From positions 13,564,501 through 13,628,500 of the forward strand of contig JAEOAD010000048.1 in NCBI GenBank assembly GCA_036365145.1: 64,000 nucleotides of DNA. The letters run 5' to 3'. Below, piece by piece: positions 44,946 through 55,403 of this stretch. A model generated the notes under the pieces. That model did not search any database. It was given only the letters and a program-made list of their open reading frames with translations, and was not told the DNA's origin. Each line of letters begins with the position of its first letter. The first letter of the stretch is position 1. Source of the DNA: Orientallactaga sibirica. Lineage: Eukaryota; Chordata; Mammalia; Rodentia; Dipodidae. The position numbers were made by a program, and so were the translations under genes.

Positions 44946-45156
44946 CGGGGTGGGGAGTGGTGGGCATATCGTGTCCTTGGTCTTTCTCTGTCTCTTGTCT
45001 GGATATGAGTCAAGCTGCTTTGCTCCATACACTGATATCTGCCCCTCTTTAGACCATGAACTAGAATCTCTGAAACTGAGTCAAAAATAAGTCTTTTCTC
45101 CCTTAAGTGGTTTCTCTCAAGTTTTTGTTGTGGCAACAAAAACCTTAGCTAGCTGA
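44946..45156 (+). mobile_element. MaLR-type LTR, sense, 3' half
   Basis: CTTTCTCTGTCTCTTGTCTGG, ATAAGTCTTTTCTCCCTTAAG, GTTTTTGTTGTGGCAACAAA and CCTTAGCTAGC give the LTR end. Confidence 0.6.
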
Positions 45157-45688
45157 TCCCTTGCCATTCCTGGAAATTGTTCTGACCAGGCCCCCCTCCG
45201 GTATGGCCCCCTCCCTCCCCGTGTGATTTGGGGATTGCCATAGGATCATCAGAGTGGAGAGCTGTAATCGTTGACAGATGTGATGTGTCTCGCTTCAACT
45301 GAGAGCCAGGGTTTCCAGCAGGAGGCAGAGCAGTGACCAGATGCACTTCCTCTCTATGCCTCTGTTCTGGAGTAGAAGCCACCAATTTTGTTCAGGTAAA
45401 ACCTGTGGCCTTTGAGGCATACTTGAGCCTTTATCTGGAACCATTCTCCTGGCCCCCTTGCCCATGTGCTAGCGCCTGGCATTGTGTATGGTCATACTTT
45501 TTCTTACTGTTGCACAGCAGGGATTCTCTCACCAACCCCACCCCATCTCTTCCACTTAGTGACATCTAGAATGATTTAAAATGACATTTTATTCAGTATT
45601 TGTGAACATACTCCTTGTGATTTTCCCAAGGACACTGCCCTTCACTTATCATTTAGTATCTTCCATCCATTATATGTATAGCGAAAAA
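45157..45688. other. unique non-coding sequence
   Basis: No repeat or gene recognised. Confidence 0.4.
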
Positions 45689-45691
45689 ATT

Positions 45692-45946
45692 ATTATTATT
45701 TTTTTATTTTTGGAGAGAGACACACAGAGAAAGAGGGAGAGGAAGACAGATAGAGAATGGGTGCGCCAGCAGCCTTTAAGCTGCTGCGAACAGAATCCAG
45801 ATGTGTGCGCCCCCTTGTGGGCAAGTGCAGCATTGTGTCCTTGCGTCACTTTGCATCTGGCTAAACGTGGGACCTGGAGATTAGAACTGACGTTCTTAGG
45901 CTTAGCAGGCAGGCACCTTAACCACTAAGCCATCTCTCCAGCCCCC
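45692..45946 (-). mobile_element. DIP-L SINE variant, antisense
   Basis: TTGGAGAGAGACACACAGAG, GCGCCAGCAGCCTTTAAGC, CAAGTGCAGCATTGTGTCC, and CCATCTCTCCAGCCC. Confidence 0.88.
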
Positions 45947-45957
45947 AAATTTTTAAA

Positions 45958-46073
45958 AATATTTTCATTTTTATTTATTTATTTGAGAGAGGGAAAGAGG
46001 CTGAGAGAGAGAGAGAGAGGAATGGGCATATCAGGGACTCCAGCTGCTGCAAATCCAGATGCGTGTACCACTG
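45958..46073 (-). mobile_element. DIP-type SINE fragment, antisense, broken
   Basis: TTTTTATTTATTTATTTGAG, a GA-rich run, GGGACTCCAGCTGCTGC, stopping near GATGCGTGTACCACTG. The tRNA-like head is missing and B1 sequence in the opposite orientation begins. Confidence 0.8.
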
Positions 46074-46165
46074 TGAACTGAGACCAGCCTGGAGCTACAG
46101 AGTGAGTTCCAGGTCTAGCCTCAGCTAGAGTGAGACCGTACTGGGGGAAAAAAAAATCCAAAGCA
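46074..46165 (+). mobile_element. B1 3' half, sense, fused to a DIP-type fragment
   Basis: GAGACCAGCCTGGAGCTACAG, GAGTTCCAGGTCTAGCCTC, AGAGTGAGACCGTACTGGGG then an A-run. The B1 5' half is missing. Confidence 0.8.
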
Positions 46166-46694
46166 ATAAAAATAAAAGTTAAAAAAAAAACTGAGCCCAA
46201 CAAAGTCTTTCTGAAATCCTGACCCTTTGGATCATTTGACTTCTGTTTTTGTGTGATGGTGAGTAATCAGATACCGTTTTGAGTTAGAATTTCTGTGGAA
46301 AAGGGACAGATTTTCTCTGTTGTCCAGTGGCTTCAGTGTAAGAAGGAGCCGGGTCTTTTCCGTGTTGACTATGACCATCCCTCCTCTCGGGGAGCGAGGA
46401 AACCGAGTTTCCTGATCCTGTTTGTGCCTCTGGCAGCTGGATGAGTCCCTCTCCACCTGACTGCTGGCACTGTGATGGGCAGACTTGTTTGTGGTGAGCC
46501 TTGTGCTCCATGTTTCTCTGGTCAAAGCCCTGCTGTTAGTCATGGCGTGAACAGAAGAGGTGGCACAGCATTGAGGCTGGGGGTACAAATTACAGGTGAT
46601 AGCTTCCTAGAAACAAGTTTTTACAATAGCTCCAAAGACACACAAAGGATATTTCTTATAGCCTGAAGTAGTGAGTAGGTCCCCCCCTTCCACC
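46166..46694. other. unique non-coding sequence
   Basis: No repeat or gene recognised. Confidence 0.4.
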
Positions 46695-46829
46695 GAGGTA
46701 GGGTCTCGTTGTAGCTTTGGCTGTAATTCACTCTGTAGTCTCAGGGTGGCCTCGAACTCAGAACTCATGGTGATCCTCCTACCTCTGCCTCCCAAGTGCT
46801 GGGATTAAAGGCGTGTGTCACACCCTGCT
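46695..46829 (-). mobile_element. B1 SINE, antisense
   Basis: GAGGTAGGGTCTCGTTGTAG to GTGTGTCACACCCTGC. GTGAGTAGGT and ATGAGTAGGT flank it. Confidence 0.88.
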
Positions 46830-47189
46830 ATGAGTAGGTATCTTCTTTTCTCCGACAGTGGGAAGTAGATACAAACACCTTCCTTGAGACATTTATGTTT
46901 GCCTCATTATCTGCTCCGAGCCACTAAACAGCAACTGTGTTTTTGTTCCAGTGCCTTCCAAGGAACCAGTGTGCCCTCTCCTCATGTAGCAAGCAATGCT
47001 TAGGTCACCAAAGTGTGAAATGGTGGACATCAGTGTCGTGTCCCCTCCCACTGACACACTGGGAACTTCTCAGGCACCCGGGACTGTAGTTAAAGCCAGC
47101 AGCCCCCGTGTGCCAATTTGGGAGAAATGAATTGCGTCCCCTTTCACATTTTGTCTGCTAACCAGTGTCTACATGCAGATTTATACTTT
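46830..47189. other. unique non-coding sequence
   Basis: No repeat or gene recognised. Confidence 0.4.
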
Positions 47190-47203
47190 AAAAGGCACAA
47201 GAG

Positions 47204-47388
47204 GGCTGGAGGGATGGCTTAGCGGTTAAGGGGCATGCCTGTGAAGCCTAAGGACCCCGGTTTGATTTTCCAGGTCCCACGTAAGCCAGATGCACATGGT
47301 GGCGCATGCATCTGGAGTTCATTTACAGTGGCTAGAGGCCCTGGTGCACCCATTCTCACTCTCCCTCTCTCTCTTTCTCTGTCTCTAA

Positions 47389-47435
<47 letters not shown>

Positions 47436-47462
47436 ATATAAAATCTGTAAAAACAACAACAA
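47204..47462 (+). mobile_element. DIP-type SINE, sense, with long (AAAT)n tail
   Basis: GGGCTGGAGGGATGGCTTAGC, B-box region GGTTTGATTTTCC, and about 13 AAAT units at 47387-47438. AAAAGGCACAAGA is repeated on both sides (47190-47202 and 47463-47475). Confidence 0.92.
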
Positions 47463-47475
47463 AAAAGGCACAAGA

Positions 47476-49225
47476 TGGATATGCTTTGAAGAGAAACAAA
47501 AGTATCAAATAAACAATGAATGACCTGTCTCCTTCCCTTTGGCATAAAGTGAATTGGCTCTTGCTGGCGTCCTGTCTGTGCCGGTGGCAGCTGGGTGCAT
47601 CTGTTGCACGCACACTTTGCATCCACTCAGGGCTCAGGAGTCGTTTTGTCCCAACAGAATGTTGTGCTCACATTCTGCTTGAAGGGAGCCCCGGAAATCC
47701 TATTCCTGGGGCATGACCAAGCTCAGAGCACCCCTTCCCGAGAGTCCCAGTTTGGTTGGTCGTGCAGCTTCTGGTCCTGCCGAGAAGAGCAGCTTGCTTT
47801 CCAAGAAAGCGGACCCGCTCTCTCGAGTACCCTAGGAGTGCGAGGCAGAGACTTCCGCTTTGTGGACTTGTCAATTCCTTTCCTCCTTGAAGCCTGGGCA
47901 CGCCGATGCCATCAAGAGGCATCTTTTTGCCTTGCATGTGGCTTGTAGTGTTTTGCAGAAGGAATCCCGACTTCAGCCAGAAAAGACACTGGCAGAGCAG
48001 GGTGTACACACCTCGCAGTTACACTTGCCAGCCACGCTCACCACGGCACAAGTCACACGGAACTGTCATGCCTACTTTTCCCGTAGCCCCTGCCGGGCCT
48101 GAACAGCTCCCCTCGCCACAGAAGGTGAAGTGGAGAAGTTACTGCCACTTATTTTCTGCTTGGTTGGTCGCAGGGTAACATGCAACGCTGGGCAGCTCTC
48201 CCGCTCAGCTCCGCTGCCATTCCTGTCACAGCTTTTCTGTGTACAGAGCACAGCCTTCTGGGCTCAGGCTTGTTTGGCAGAGTTGTGTCTCTGTCAAGAA
48301 TTTCCAGTCAGGTGCCTTTTCATTAATCGATTGTTTCGGTTTGCAGTTTGACTTGAACAAACCAGGCGCATGGTTAATTCCGGACGTTAGCCTGGGCTCA
48401 CTAGGAGCGTGATAGCTAGAACCTTCCAGGGTGGCCTGGTATTGGGGCGCCATCAGATCTCAGCACCTCCTGCTGCTCCCTCTTTCCTCTGTCTCCCACC
48501 TTGTCTTGCAGTATAGGAACAACGCTTCTTCCCTGGCACACAGCCAGCCTTCCAGAAACCCGGAGGGTCTGCCCCTGGCCTGAGCGCTTCCAGAAGCATC
48601 CCTTGCTGAAGACACTGGGAAGCCGCTCAGCCCTCTTGCGTGGGTCTTTAAACTCTGGGGTCTGTCATTTTTTTCCCTCTTGCCTCATTTCCTTGAGCCT
48701 CTGCTCCACCTTGCCCCTGCCTTGCTGTGGTGGGGTGTCACTTCCCGCTCCCCGCCTGGGCCATCAGCACCCCAGATGAGAAGTCGGCCACCTGCACCTT
48801 CAGAGTGCGGTGACATGACCTCGTTTGACCCGGGCTGTCAGAGTTCCTCATCCTCAGCTGTGTTCAAGGGGATTCCCAGTCTAATTAAACATTGCACATG
48901 TCTCAAGAGCTTTCTTTTCTATGGCTGTCAGATAAAACACAGGAAGAAACACCCACACGTAGTTCCTCACAGACCTGGAGCCAGCCGTGATGTGAGGCCC
49001 TCGGAAGGGTGGGGTGCCAGGACAGGCTGGTGGTGTCTAGACCCGTGATTCCCCCCTTGGAACTGTCTTATTTACTAGTGACTTTATGTAGCCGAGTTAG
49101 GTCAATCAGATATCAATTGATGATAAAGGTGAAAAATAAGTGATTTTTTTTTTTTTTTTTTTAAGTTTTTAAAATCTTGTGTGTTGATAGCTTATCCCAG
49201 CACATGCTAGGTTGTAGATGTTTCA
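47476..49225. other. unique non-coding sequence upstream of SLC7A1 coding exons
   Basis: About 1.7 kb without SINEs, one of the two longest such stretches in the window. It is fairly G+C-rich around 47500-48900, with a T-run at 49145-49162. I see no coding exon or sharp CpG island. A 5'UTR exon or enhancer could lie here but cannot be told from sequence alone. Confidence 0.4.
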
Positions 49226-49229
49226 ATAA

Positions 49230-49830
49230 ACTCATTGCGAATACTTTGATATTTATAGACAAATGGTGCGGACAGTACAGAAAATTCCCATCCATCCCAC
49301 GCCCAGTTCCTCTACTATGTTTTCTATTTATCGTCCATGCCAGGGGTGGAGCCTCGTGTATCCCTGAGCCACACCCCCTGCCCTCTCTATCTTACATGGG
49401 GGACGTGGTGTACTAGTTGTGACTAGTTGGGACATGTGGCTAGTTGTGCTGTCATTAACTACAGCCATGCTCTGTCCAGATCTTCTTCGTTTCCTGTTTC
49501 CAGGATCCCCCCATTGCGCTTAGTCAGCACACCTCCATAGGGTCTTCCTGTCCCTCTATTGTGGTTGGTCTGGTGGTTCTTGTGCTGAAACTGGAGGTAA
49601 GGGTTTGTCACAACACTCCGCCAGTATGGCCTCCCACTGTTGACACTGACCTTGATCATCTGGATGAGGCCATACATCAGGGTCCTGCACCTTGAACTTA
49701 CCTGTCCCACCAGTCGGCCTTGTTCCCTGGAAGGAGGTCACTGCAGAGCCCAGCCTTCAAGACAAGGAGGGGAGCGCCACTTCCTTGAGGGTGGCCGCCA
49801 ATGTCTCTGGTGTGGTGTCACCATAGTGCC
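49230..49830 (-). mobile_element. ancient L1-type (L1M/HAL1-like) remnant, antisense
   Basis: The order ACAGAAAATTCCCATCC, CACGCCCAGTTCCTCTACTA, CCACTGTTGACACTGACCTTGATCATCTGG, GGAAGGAGGTCACTGC, CTTCCTTGAGGGTGGC follows the reverse strand of old mammalian L1 3' regions as I remember them. This explains the open frames on both strands here. Confidence 0.55.
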
Positions 49831-50110
49831 CACTGCACAGGGAAGCAAGCAGAAGCTGGTGTGGATCACAGTCCTCGATGTGTTGGGCATCTCGAAGTCC
49901 TCACTGGACATGTCTCGTGTGGCCATGGGTGAGATGAACCAGTGTGCGAATGAACTTGTGCCGCGTCGTGTGCTTCCTGGAGTAGCTGGTCGTGAAGCAC
50001 CCTCACTTGTCCTGAATCCAATGTTTCAAAGTGGGAACAACTCTAGGAGTTCTAGAAAGCTCTGGAAAGCCTCATCTTGTGCATTTCAATAATTAAGATA
50101 CAAGTTGCAG

Positions 50111-50301
50111 GCTGGAGAAATGGCTTAGCAGTTAAGGCACATGCCTGTGAAGCCTAAGGACCCCAGTTCGATTCTTCAGGTCCCACGTAAGCCAGATGAT
50201 CACATGGTGGCGAATGTGTCTGGAGTTCGTCTGCAGTGGCTAGAAGGCCCTGGCGTGCCCATTCTCACTCCTTCTCTCTCCCTTTCCCTCACTCTGTCTG
50301 A

Positions 50302-50333
<32 letters not shown>

Positions 50334-50365
50334 GAAAGAAAGAAAGAAAAAAGGAAAGAAATCAA
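50111..50365 (+). mobile_element. DIP-type SINE, sense, with (GAAA)n tail
   Basis: GGCTGGAGAAATGGCTTAGC, B box GTTCGATTCTTC, a CT-rich run, and a GAAA repeat at 50299-50360. AAGATACAAGTTGC and AAGATACAGGCTGC flank it. It ends about 390 bp before the first coding exon of SLC7A1. Confidence 0.9.
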
Positions 50366-50689
50366 CTAAAAAAAAGATACAGGCTGCTTTACCTCCCCTT
50401 ACAACACAGTGTGCTTGAAATGACCTCTGCCTTGTTCTAATCATTTATGTCATTGCTGAGTGTGGGAACAGTATCAATGGCCATGTTGAGTTAAGAGCTG
50501 AAGTGAATGTGGGAGCTGAGACCTTGGGGTAAGGCAGTTTGGGTGTTTCTATCGCACTGGAGAGCCCCCAAAGGTGGGGGAAGCCACGGGCTGTGACAAC
50601 TGCTGCGGAGGTGCCAGAGAGAAAACGTTTCAGCAGGAGGTAGTTCTGTAAAGGGCTCATCACTTTCTTTCTGTCCAATGACAAGGTGA

Positions 50690-51569
<880 letters not shown>

Positions 51570-51699
51570 AATAGCATTTACTGAGTACTTACTCAGTGCT
51601 GAATAGCATTTACTGAGCACTTACTCAGTGCTGAATAGCATTTACTGAGTATTTACTCAGAGCTGAATAGCATTTACTGAGTACATTTACTCAGTGCTG
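51570..51699. repeat. four-unit 32-bp palindromic minisatellite
   Basis: Units start at 51570, 51602, 51634 and 51666, exactly 32 bp apart. Each begins AATAGCATTTACTGAG. Within each unit ACTGAGTA and TACTCAGT are reverse complements separated by two bases in unit 1 (imperfect in the others), so each unit can fold as a small hairpin. Unit 4 has a short insertion. Confidence 0.95.
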
Positions 51700-52260
51700 G
51701 CATTTTGCTGGAGAAATAAGACATTCTGCGAACATGTCTGGGAATGTAAAGACTATTGCTATATTAGTGAATTTAAATGTGGGGAGAGATGCCGGGAGTT
51801 GATGGAACCCAGGGCCTCTCATGCTGAACGTGTGCTCTTCCCCTCAGTTATGCTCCCGGCCCCTGCATCCTTTTATAAAGCAAGATATTATAAACATCCT
51901 TCACAGTGCTCTTCCTAATGACTGCACACCATTGTATAGATGTATAAACTATTGGATGTCCTGGTGAAATATTTGGATTATATCTAGGTATGATATTTTT
52001 ATAAATAGTTAATGACTTTGTGTATTTATGGTCAAGATTTTTCCCCTTGAAACTGTTGGAAACAGAATGCTCCCATCGAAATCCCCACCTAGTCCTCTGA
52101 TCCTCCATCCCACTAGAGACCCCTTTCCTCACCACACTTTCCCCTCTGGGTGTTAGCATCACAGACAATCACCCAACAAGAAGACAAACAAAATGTGGAA
52201 AATCTTCTCAGTTGGATGGATTACAATAACAGACTTCTTTTCATGTTGTCTTGTGATCAC
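51700..52260. other. intronic unique sequence
   Basis: AT-rich. 51850-52020 loosely resembles the antisense 3' end of an old L1 but I cannot support a call. Confidence 0.4.
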
Positions 52261-52275
52261 AGCTGAAAGTGAATG

Positions 52276-52451
52276 GTTTTTTTTTGTTTGTTTGTTTTAT
52301 TTTTATTTTTGGTTTTGCAAGGTAAGGTCTCACTCTGGTCCAGGCTGACCTGGAATTAAATATGTAGTCTCAGGGTGGCCTTGAACTCTCGGCGATCCTC
52401 CTACCTCTGCCTCCTGAGTGCTGGGATTAAAGGCGTGCGCCACCACACCTG
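52276..52451 (-). mobile_element. B1 SINE, antisense, with TTTG-rich tail
   Basis: TTTGCAAGGTAAGGTCTCAC to GCCACCACACCTGG. A perfect 14-bp target duplication, GCTGAAAGTGAATG, at 52262-52275 and 52452-52465. Confidence 0.93.
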
Positions 52452-52569
52452 GCTGAAAGTGAATGATTTAATGTAAAGAAACAAACATCTGAATGTAGGA
52501 ATAAGGAAAGGATATGAATGGCCATGTTACAAAAGAGATACAGGTGGCCACTAAACATTCCATTTATTT

Positions 52570-52789
52570 TTTAAAATATTTACTTATTTATTTATTTATT
52601 TATTTGAGAGAGAGAGAGAGGCAGATGTAGAGAGAGGGAGATTGAGCATGCCAGGGCCTCTAGCCACTGCAAAAGAACTCAGATGCATGTGCCACCATAT
52701 GCATCTGGCTTATGTGAGTACTGGGGAATTGAGCCTGGGTCCTTAGGCTTTGCAGGCAAGCTCCTTAAGTACTAAGCCATCTCCCTAGC
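52570..52789 (-). mobile_element. DIP-type SINE, antisense
   Basis: (TTTA)n then a (GA)n run, CCAGGGCCTCTAGCCACTGC and CCATCTCCCTAGCCC. Confidence 0.88.
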
Positions 52790-52805
52790 CCCCATTTATA
52801 TATTT

Positions 52806-53031
52806 ATCCAAAAACATTTTATTTGCTTATTTATCTGAGAGAGAGAGAAAGAGGCAAAGAAAGAAGAGAGAGAGAGAGAGAATGGGTGTGCCAAGGCCTC
52901 TAGACACTGCACATGAACTCCAGATGCATCCACCACCTTGTACATCTGGCTTACATGGGTACTGGGAACTCAAACCTGGGTCCTTAAGCTTCACAAGCAA
53001 GTGCCTTAATGCTAAGCCATCTCTCCAGCTA
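52806..53031 (-). mobile_element. DIP-type SINE, antisense
   Basis: ATTTGCTTATTTATCTGAGAG, a (GA)n run, CAAGGCCTCTAGACACTGC, and CCATCTCTCCAGC. CCATTTATAT recurs before and after it, and a similar site precedes the previous SINE, so two insertions hit almost the same target. Confidence 0.88.
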
Positions 53032-53573
53032 CCCCATTTATATTTAAACAAATTTTCTTTCATATAGCCAGAAAATTCTGAGGTGTGCTGTGTGGAGCCG
53101 TATGGGTCTCACTTAAGTTCTGTGTCCCCTCCCACAGGGAAACCTGTGCATGGTCCTGTGTGTTACCTATGGAGGGGTGACAGTGCTTAGGCATCCTGTG
53201 GATACCCCACTCTGTCTTTGAGCAGCTGCAGTTTCTGCGAGAAACGACAGAGCTGACTCCAGGAGTGCTAATATAAAAGCCATGGTGATTTCTCTTCCCA
53301 CTGCAGCTTCCATCAATGGCTGTCACACACCGAAGTCTCTCAGTGGGAAAGAAGCTATTGTAAATGCACTGCTATGTTTCCAGAGCATTTACCTACGTGT
53401 AAAACAAAACATTGAACATGAAGTGTTTGCTGCTTCTAGACCAGCAAGCACCAGTCTCTGCCAGAGTGTTATTTGCCCGTGGAGGACCATATGTGTGTTC
53501 ATGGAAACCTGCATGCCCTTAGCTGCCAGGGAACGGGCAATTTTCAAGCAAAGAAAAAGAACCTGTTTTTGTC
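53032..53573. other. intronic unique sequence
   Basis: No repeat or exon recognised. Confidence 0.45.
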
Positions 53574-53575
53574 AT

Positions 53576-53777
53576 TTTTTAAAAATATTTATTTAACAGA
53601 GAAAGAAGTGGGGAGAGAGATTGAGAATGGGCATGCCAGGGTCTCCAGCCACTGCAAACAAACTCCAGATGCATGCTCCCCCTTGTGCAACTGGCTAACG
53701 TGGGTCCTGGGGAATCAAACCTAGGTCCTTTGGCTTTGCAGGCAAATGCCTTAACCGCTAAGCCATCCCTCCAGCCC
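53576..53777 (-). mobile_element. DIP-type SINE, antisense
   Basis: AAAAATATTTATTTAACAGAG, GTCTCCAGCCACTGC, GAATCAAACCTAGG and CCATCCCTCCAGCCC. Confidence 0.87.
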
Positions 53778-54153
53778 TGTTTGTTTTATGTGCAGGTAAC
53801 CCCTCTGGAAAGAAAGGCCACTAAGGTGTCCTTCAGGTTAGGGCTTGGGAGTTCATTGCATTTGAGGGCGCAGGGAGGACTAGACTGTGGTCTTCAAGGA
53901 CAGAAGTCATGACAGGTGGCCGTTCAGGATGAAGGAATGTGATTACACTTTTGAGTAGTTGCCACGTGAGGAATGAATGAAATTGAATCCCTGTGCAGAT
54001 AATGGCTCTGACAAAATCCGTGCATAGTTCTGTTAATTTGGTTGCCAGTCCCAGAAAAGATACAGACTCAAAAGTGTAGTTTCTCCTGAACGCATGCTGC
54101 TGTCACTCGCACACTGAGTTGAACAAAAATTGTAGTTTCAACTTATGATCAAG
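53778..54153. other. intronic unique sequence
   Basis: No repeat or exon recognised. Confidence 0.4.
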
Positions 54154-54166
54154 AATTCACCCTTGT

Positions 54167-54397
54167 GAGCTGGAGAGATGGCTTAGCAGTTAAGGCATTT
54201 GCCTGCAAAGCCAAAGAACTCAGGTTCAACTCTCCAGGACTCACATAAGCCAGATGAACAAGGGGGCACATGCATCTGGAATTTGTTTGCAGTGGCTGGA
54301 GGCCCTGATGTGCCCATTCTCTACCTGCCCCTTTCTTTCTCCTCCTCGTTCTCTCTCAAATAAATAAAATGAAAAATTTTAAAAATATATTTTAAAA
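54167..54397 (+). mobile_element. DIP-type SINE, sense
   Basis: GAGCTGGAGAGATGGCTTAGC, B-box region GGTTCAACTCTCC and AAATAAATAAAATG tail. A perfect 13-bp target duplication, AATTCACCCTTGT, at 54154-54166 and 54398-54410. It ends about 300 bp before the second coding exon. Confidence 0.93.
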
Positions 54398-54699
54398 AAT
54401 TCACCCTTGTAAATCAGGGTAAATACATATCTACATATAGCTTTGAAACACACAGTATATGCATGCTCATATTGGTTGAGGAATAAGATGTTGTATTTAT
54501 CTCTAAGCCCTAACGCTTCACAGGGCTTTTTGCTTCATTCCACACACCAGGGGCCACCCTTTCTGGCTCAGCTTATACTATCTGGCTTTTCCCACACGAT
54601 TACCGCATGCTGCCTGTCCCTAAGGATGCTATAAACATCAAGCTGCTGACAGACACTCTGTTAATGGGTCTCTCATTGTCACCATGTATTTTGTGGCAG

Positions 54700-54858
54700 G
54701 TACTTCAAGTGTGGCGAGAGCCTGGAGTGCCACCTTTGACGAACTGATAGGCAAGCCCATTGGGAAGTTCTCACAGAAGCACATGGCCCTGAATGCCCCT
54801 GGGGTGCTGGCCCAGAACCCCGACATATTTGCTGTGGTTATAATTATCATCTTAACAG
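54700..54858 (+). CDS. SLC7A1: SLC7A1 coding exon 2 (residues 124-176 and first base of codon 177)
   Basis: After the acceptor TTTTGTGGCAG the exon completes Gly124 and continues [17 protein letters not shown] (125-141), then a variable external segment, LNAPGVL (154-160), and the hydrophobic run [10 protein letters not shown] (167-176) that starts the next membrane helix. TSSVARAW and the D/E pair in FDEL are typical of mammalian CAT-1. Acceptor AG ends at 54699 and the donor GTAAAG starts at 54859. It is in phase 1 at both ends and is 159 bp, a multiple of three, so skipping it would keep the frame but delete a membrane segment. Confidence 0.97.
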
Positions 54859-55034
54859 GTAAAGCCACACTTTGGCAAAAAGGGCAGATTAAAACAATGG
54901 GCATATGTCCTATGGGGGACTTGTACCGTTTTCTTCCTCTTTTTATCCATTTTGTCGATGGTACTGGAAACAGAAGTGGGCATCTCTCTCATGCCAGGCC
55001 AGCGCTGTACTACTGAGCTACGTCCTAAGCCCTT
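54859..55034. other. SLC7A1: start of SLC7A1 intron (54859-57180)
   Basis: 2322-bp intron with GTAAAG donor. The first 175 bp are unique sequence. Confidence 0.8.
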
Positions 55035-55039
55035 CTTCC

Positions 55040-55205
55040 TCCCTTGTTTCTTTAACACCCTTCCTCTTTGCTTTGCTTTTCTTTTCCTTTCTTTTCTTTT
55101 CCTTTCTTCTCCCCTTCCTTCCTCCTTCCTTCCTTCCTTCCTTCCTTCCTTCCTTCCTTCCTTCCTTCCTTCCTTCCTTCCTTCCTTCCTCCCTCCCTCC
55201 TTCCC

Positions 55206-55242
<37 letters not shown>

Positions 55243-55262
55243 TTTCTTCTTTCTTGTTTTTG
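55040..55262. repeat. polypyrimidine tract with (CCTT)n and (CTTT)n
   Basis: About 220 bases nearly all pyrimidine on the transcript strand, including roughly 16 CCTT units at 55125-55190 and CTTT units at 55208-55250. It abuts an antisense B1, as do the pyrimidine tracts in the 2.6-kb duplication. It lies inside a transcribed intron. Confidence 0.92.
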
Positions 55263-55403
55263 TTTTTTCAAGGTAGGGTCTCGCTCTAGCCGGCTGACCT
55301 GGAATTCACTATATAGTCTCAGTGCAGCCTCGAACTCACAGCTATCCTCCTACCTCTGCCTCCCAAGTGCTGGGATTAAAGGTGAGCGCCACCACACCCG
55401 CCC
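55263..55403 (-). mobile_element. B1 SINE, antisense
   Basis: TTTTTTCAAGGTAGGGTCTC to CGCCACCACACCCGC. Confidence 0.9.

Noticed and set aside
49640..50092. 150-residue plus frame and overlapping 83-residue minus frame, first suspected as a processed pseudogene
   Set aside because: I tried common ribosomal and mitochondrial proteins without a match. The left part follows old antisense L1 3' sequence, which explains the frames better.
51570..51699. Regularly spaced repeat resembling a CRISPR array
   Set aside because: The units are contiguous with no unique spacers, the genome is mammalian, and no cas genes are present.
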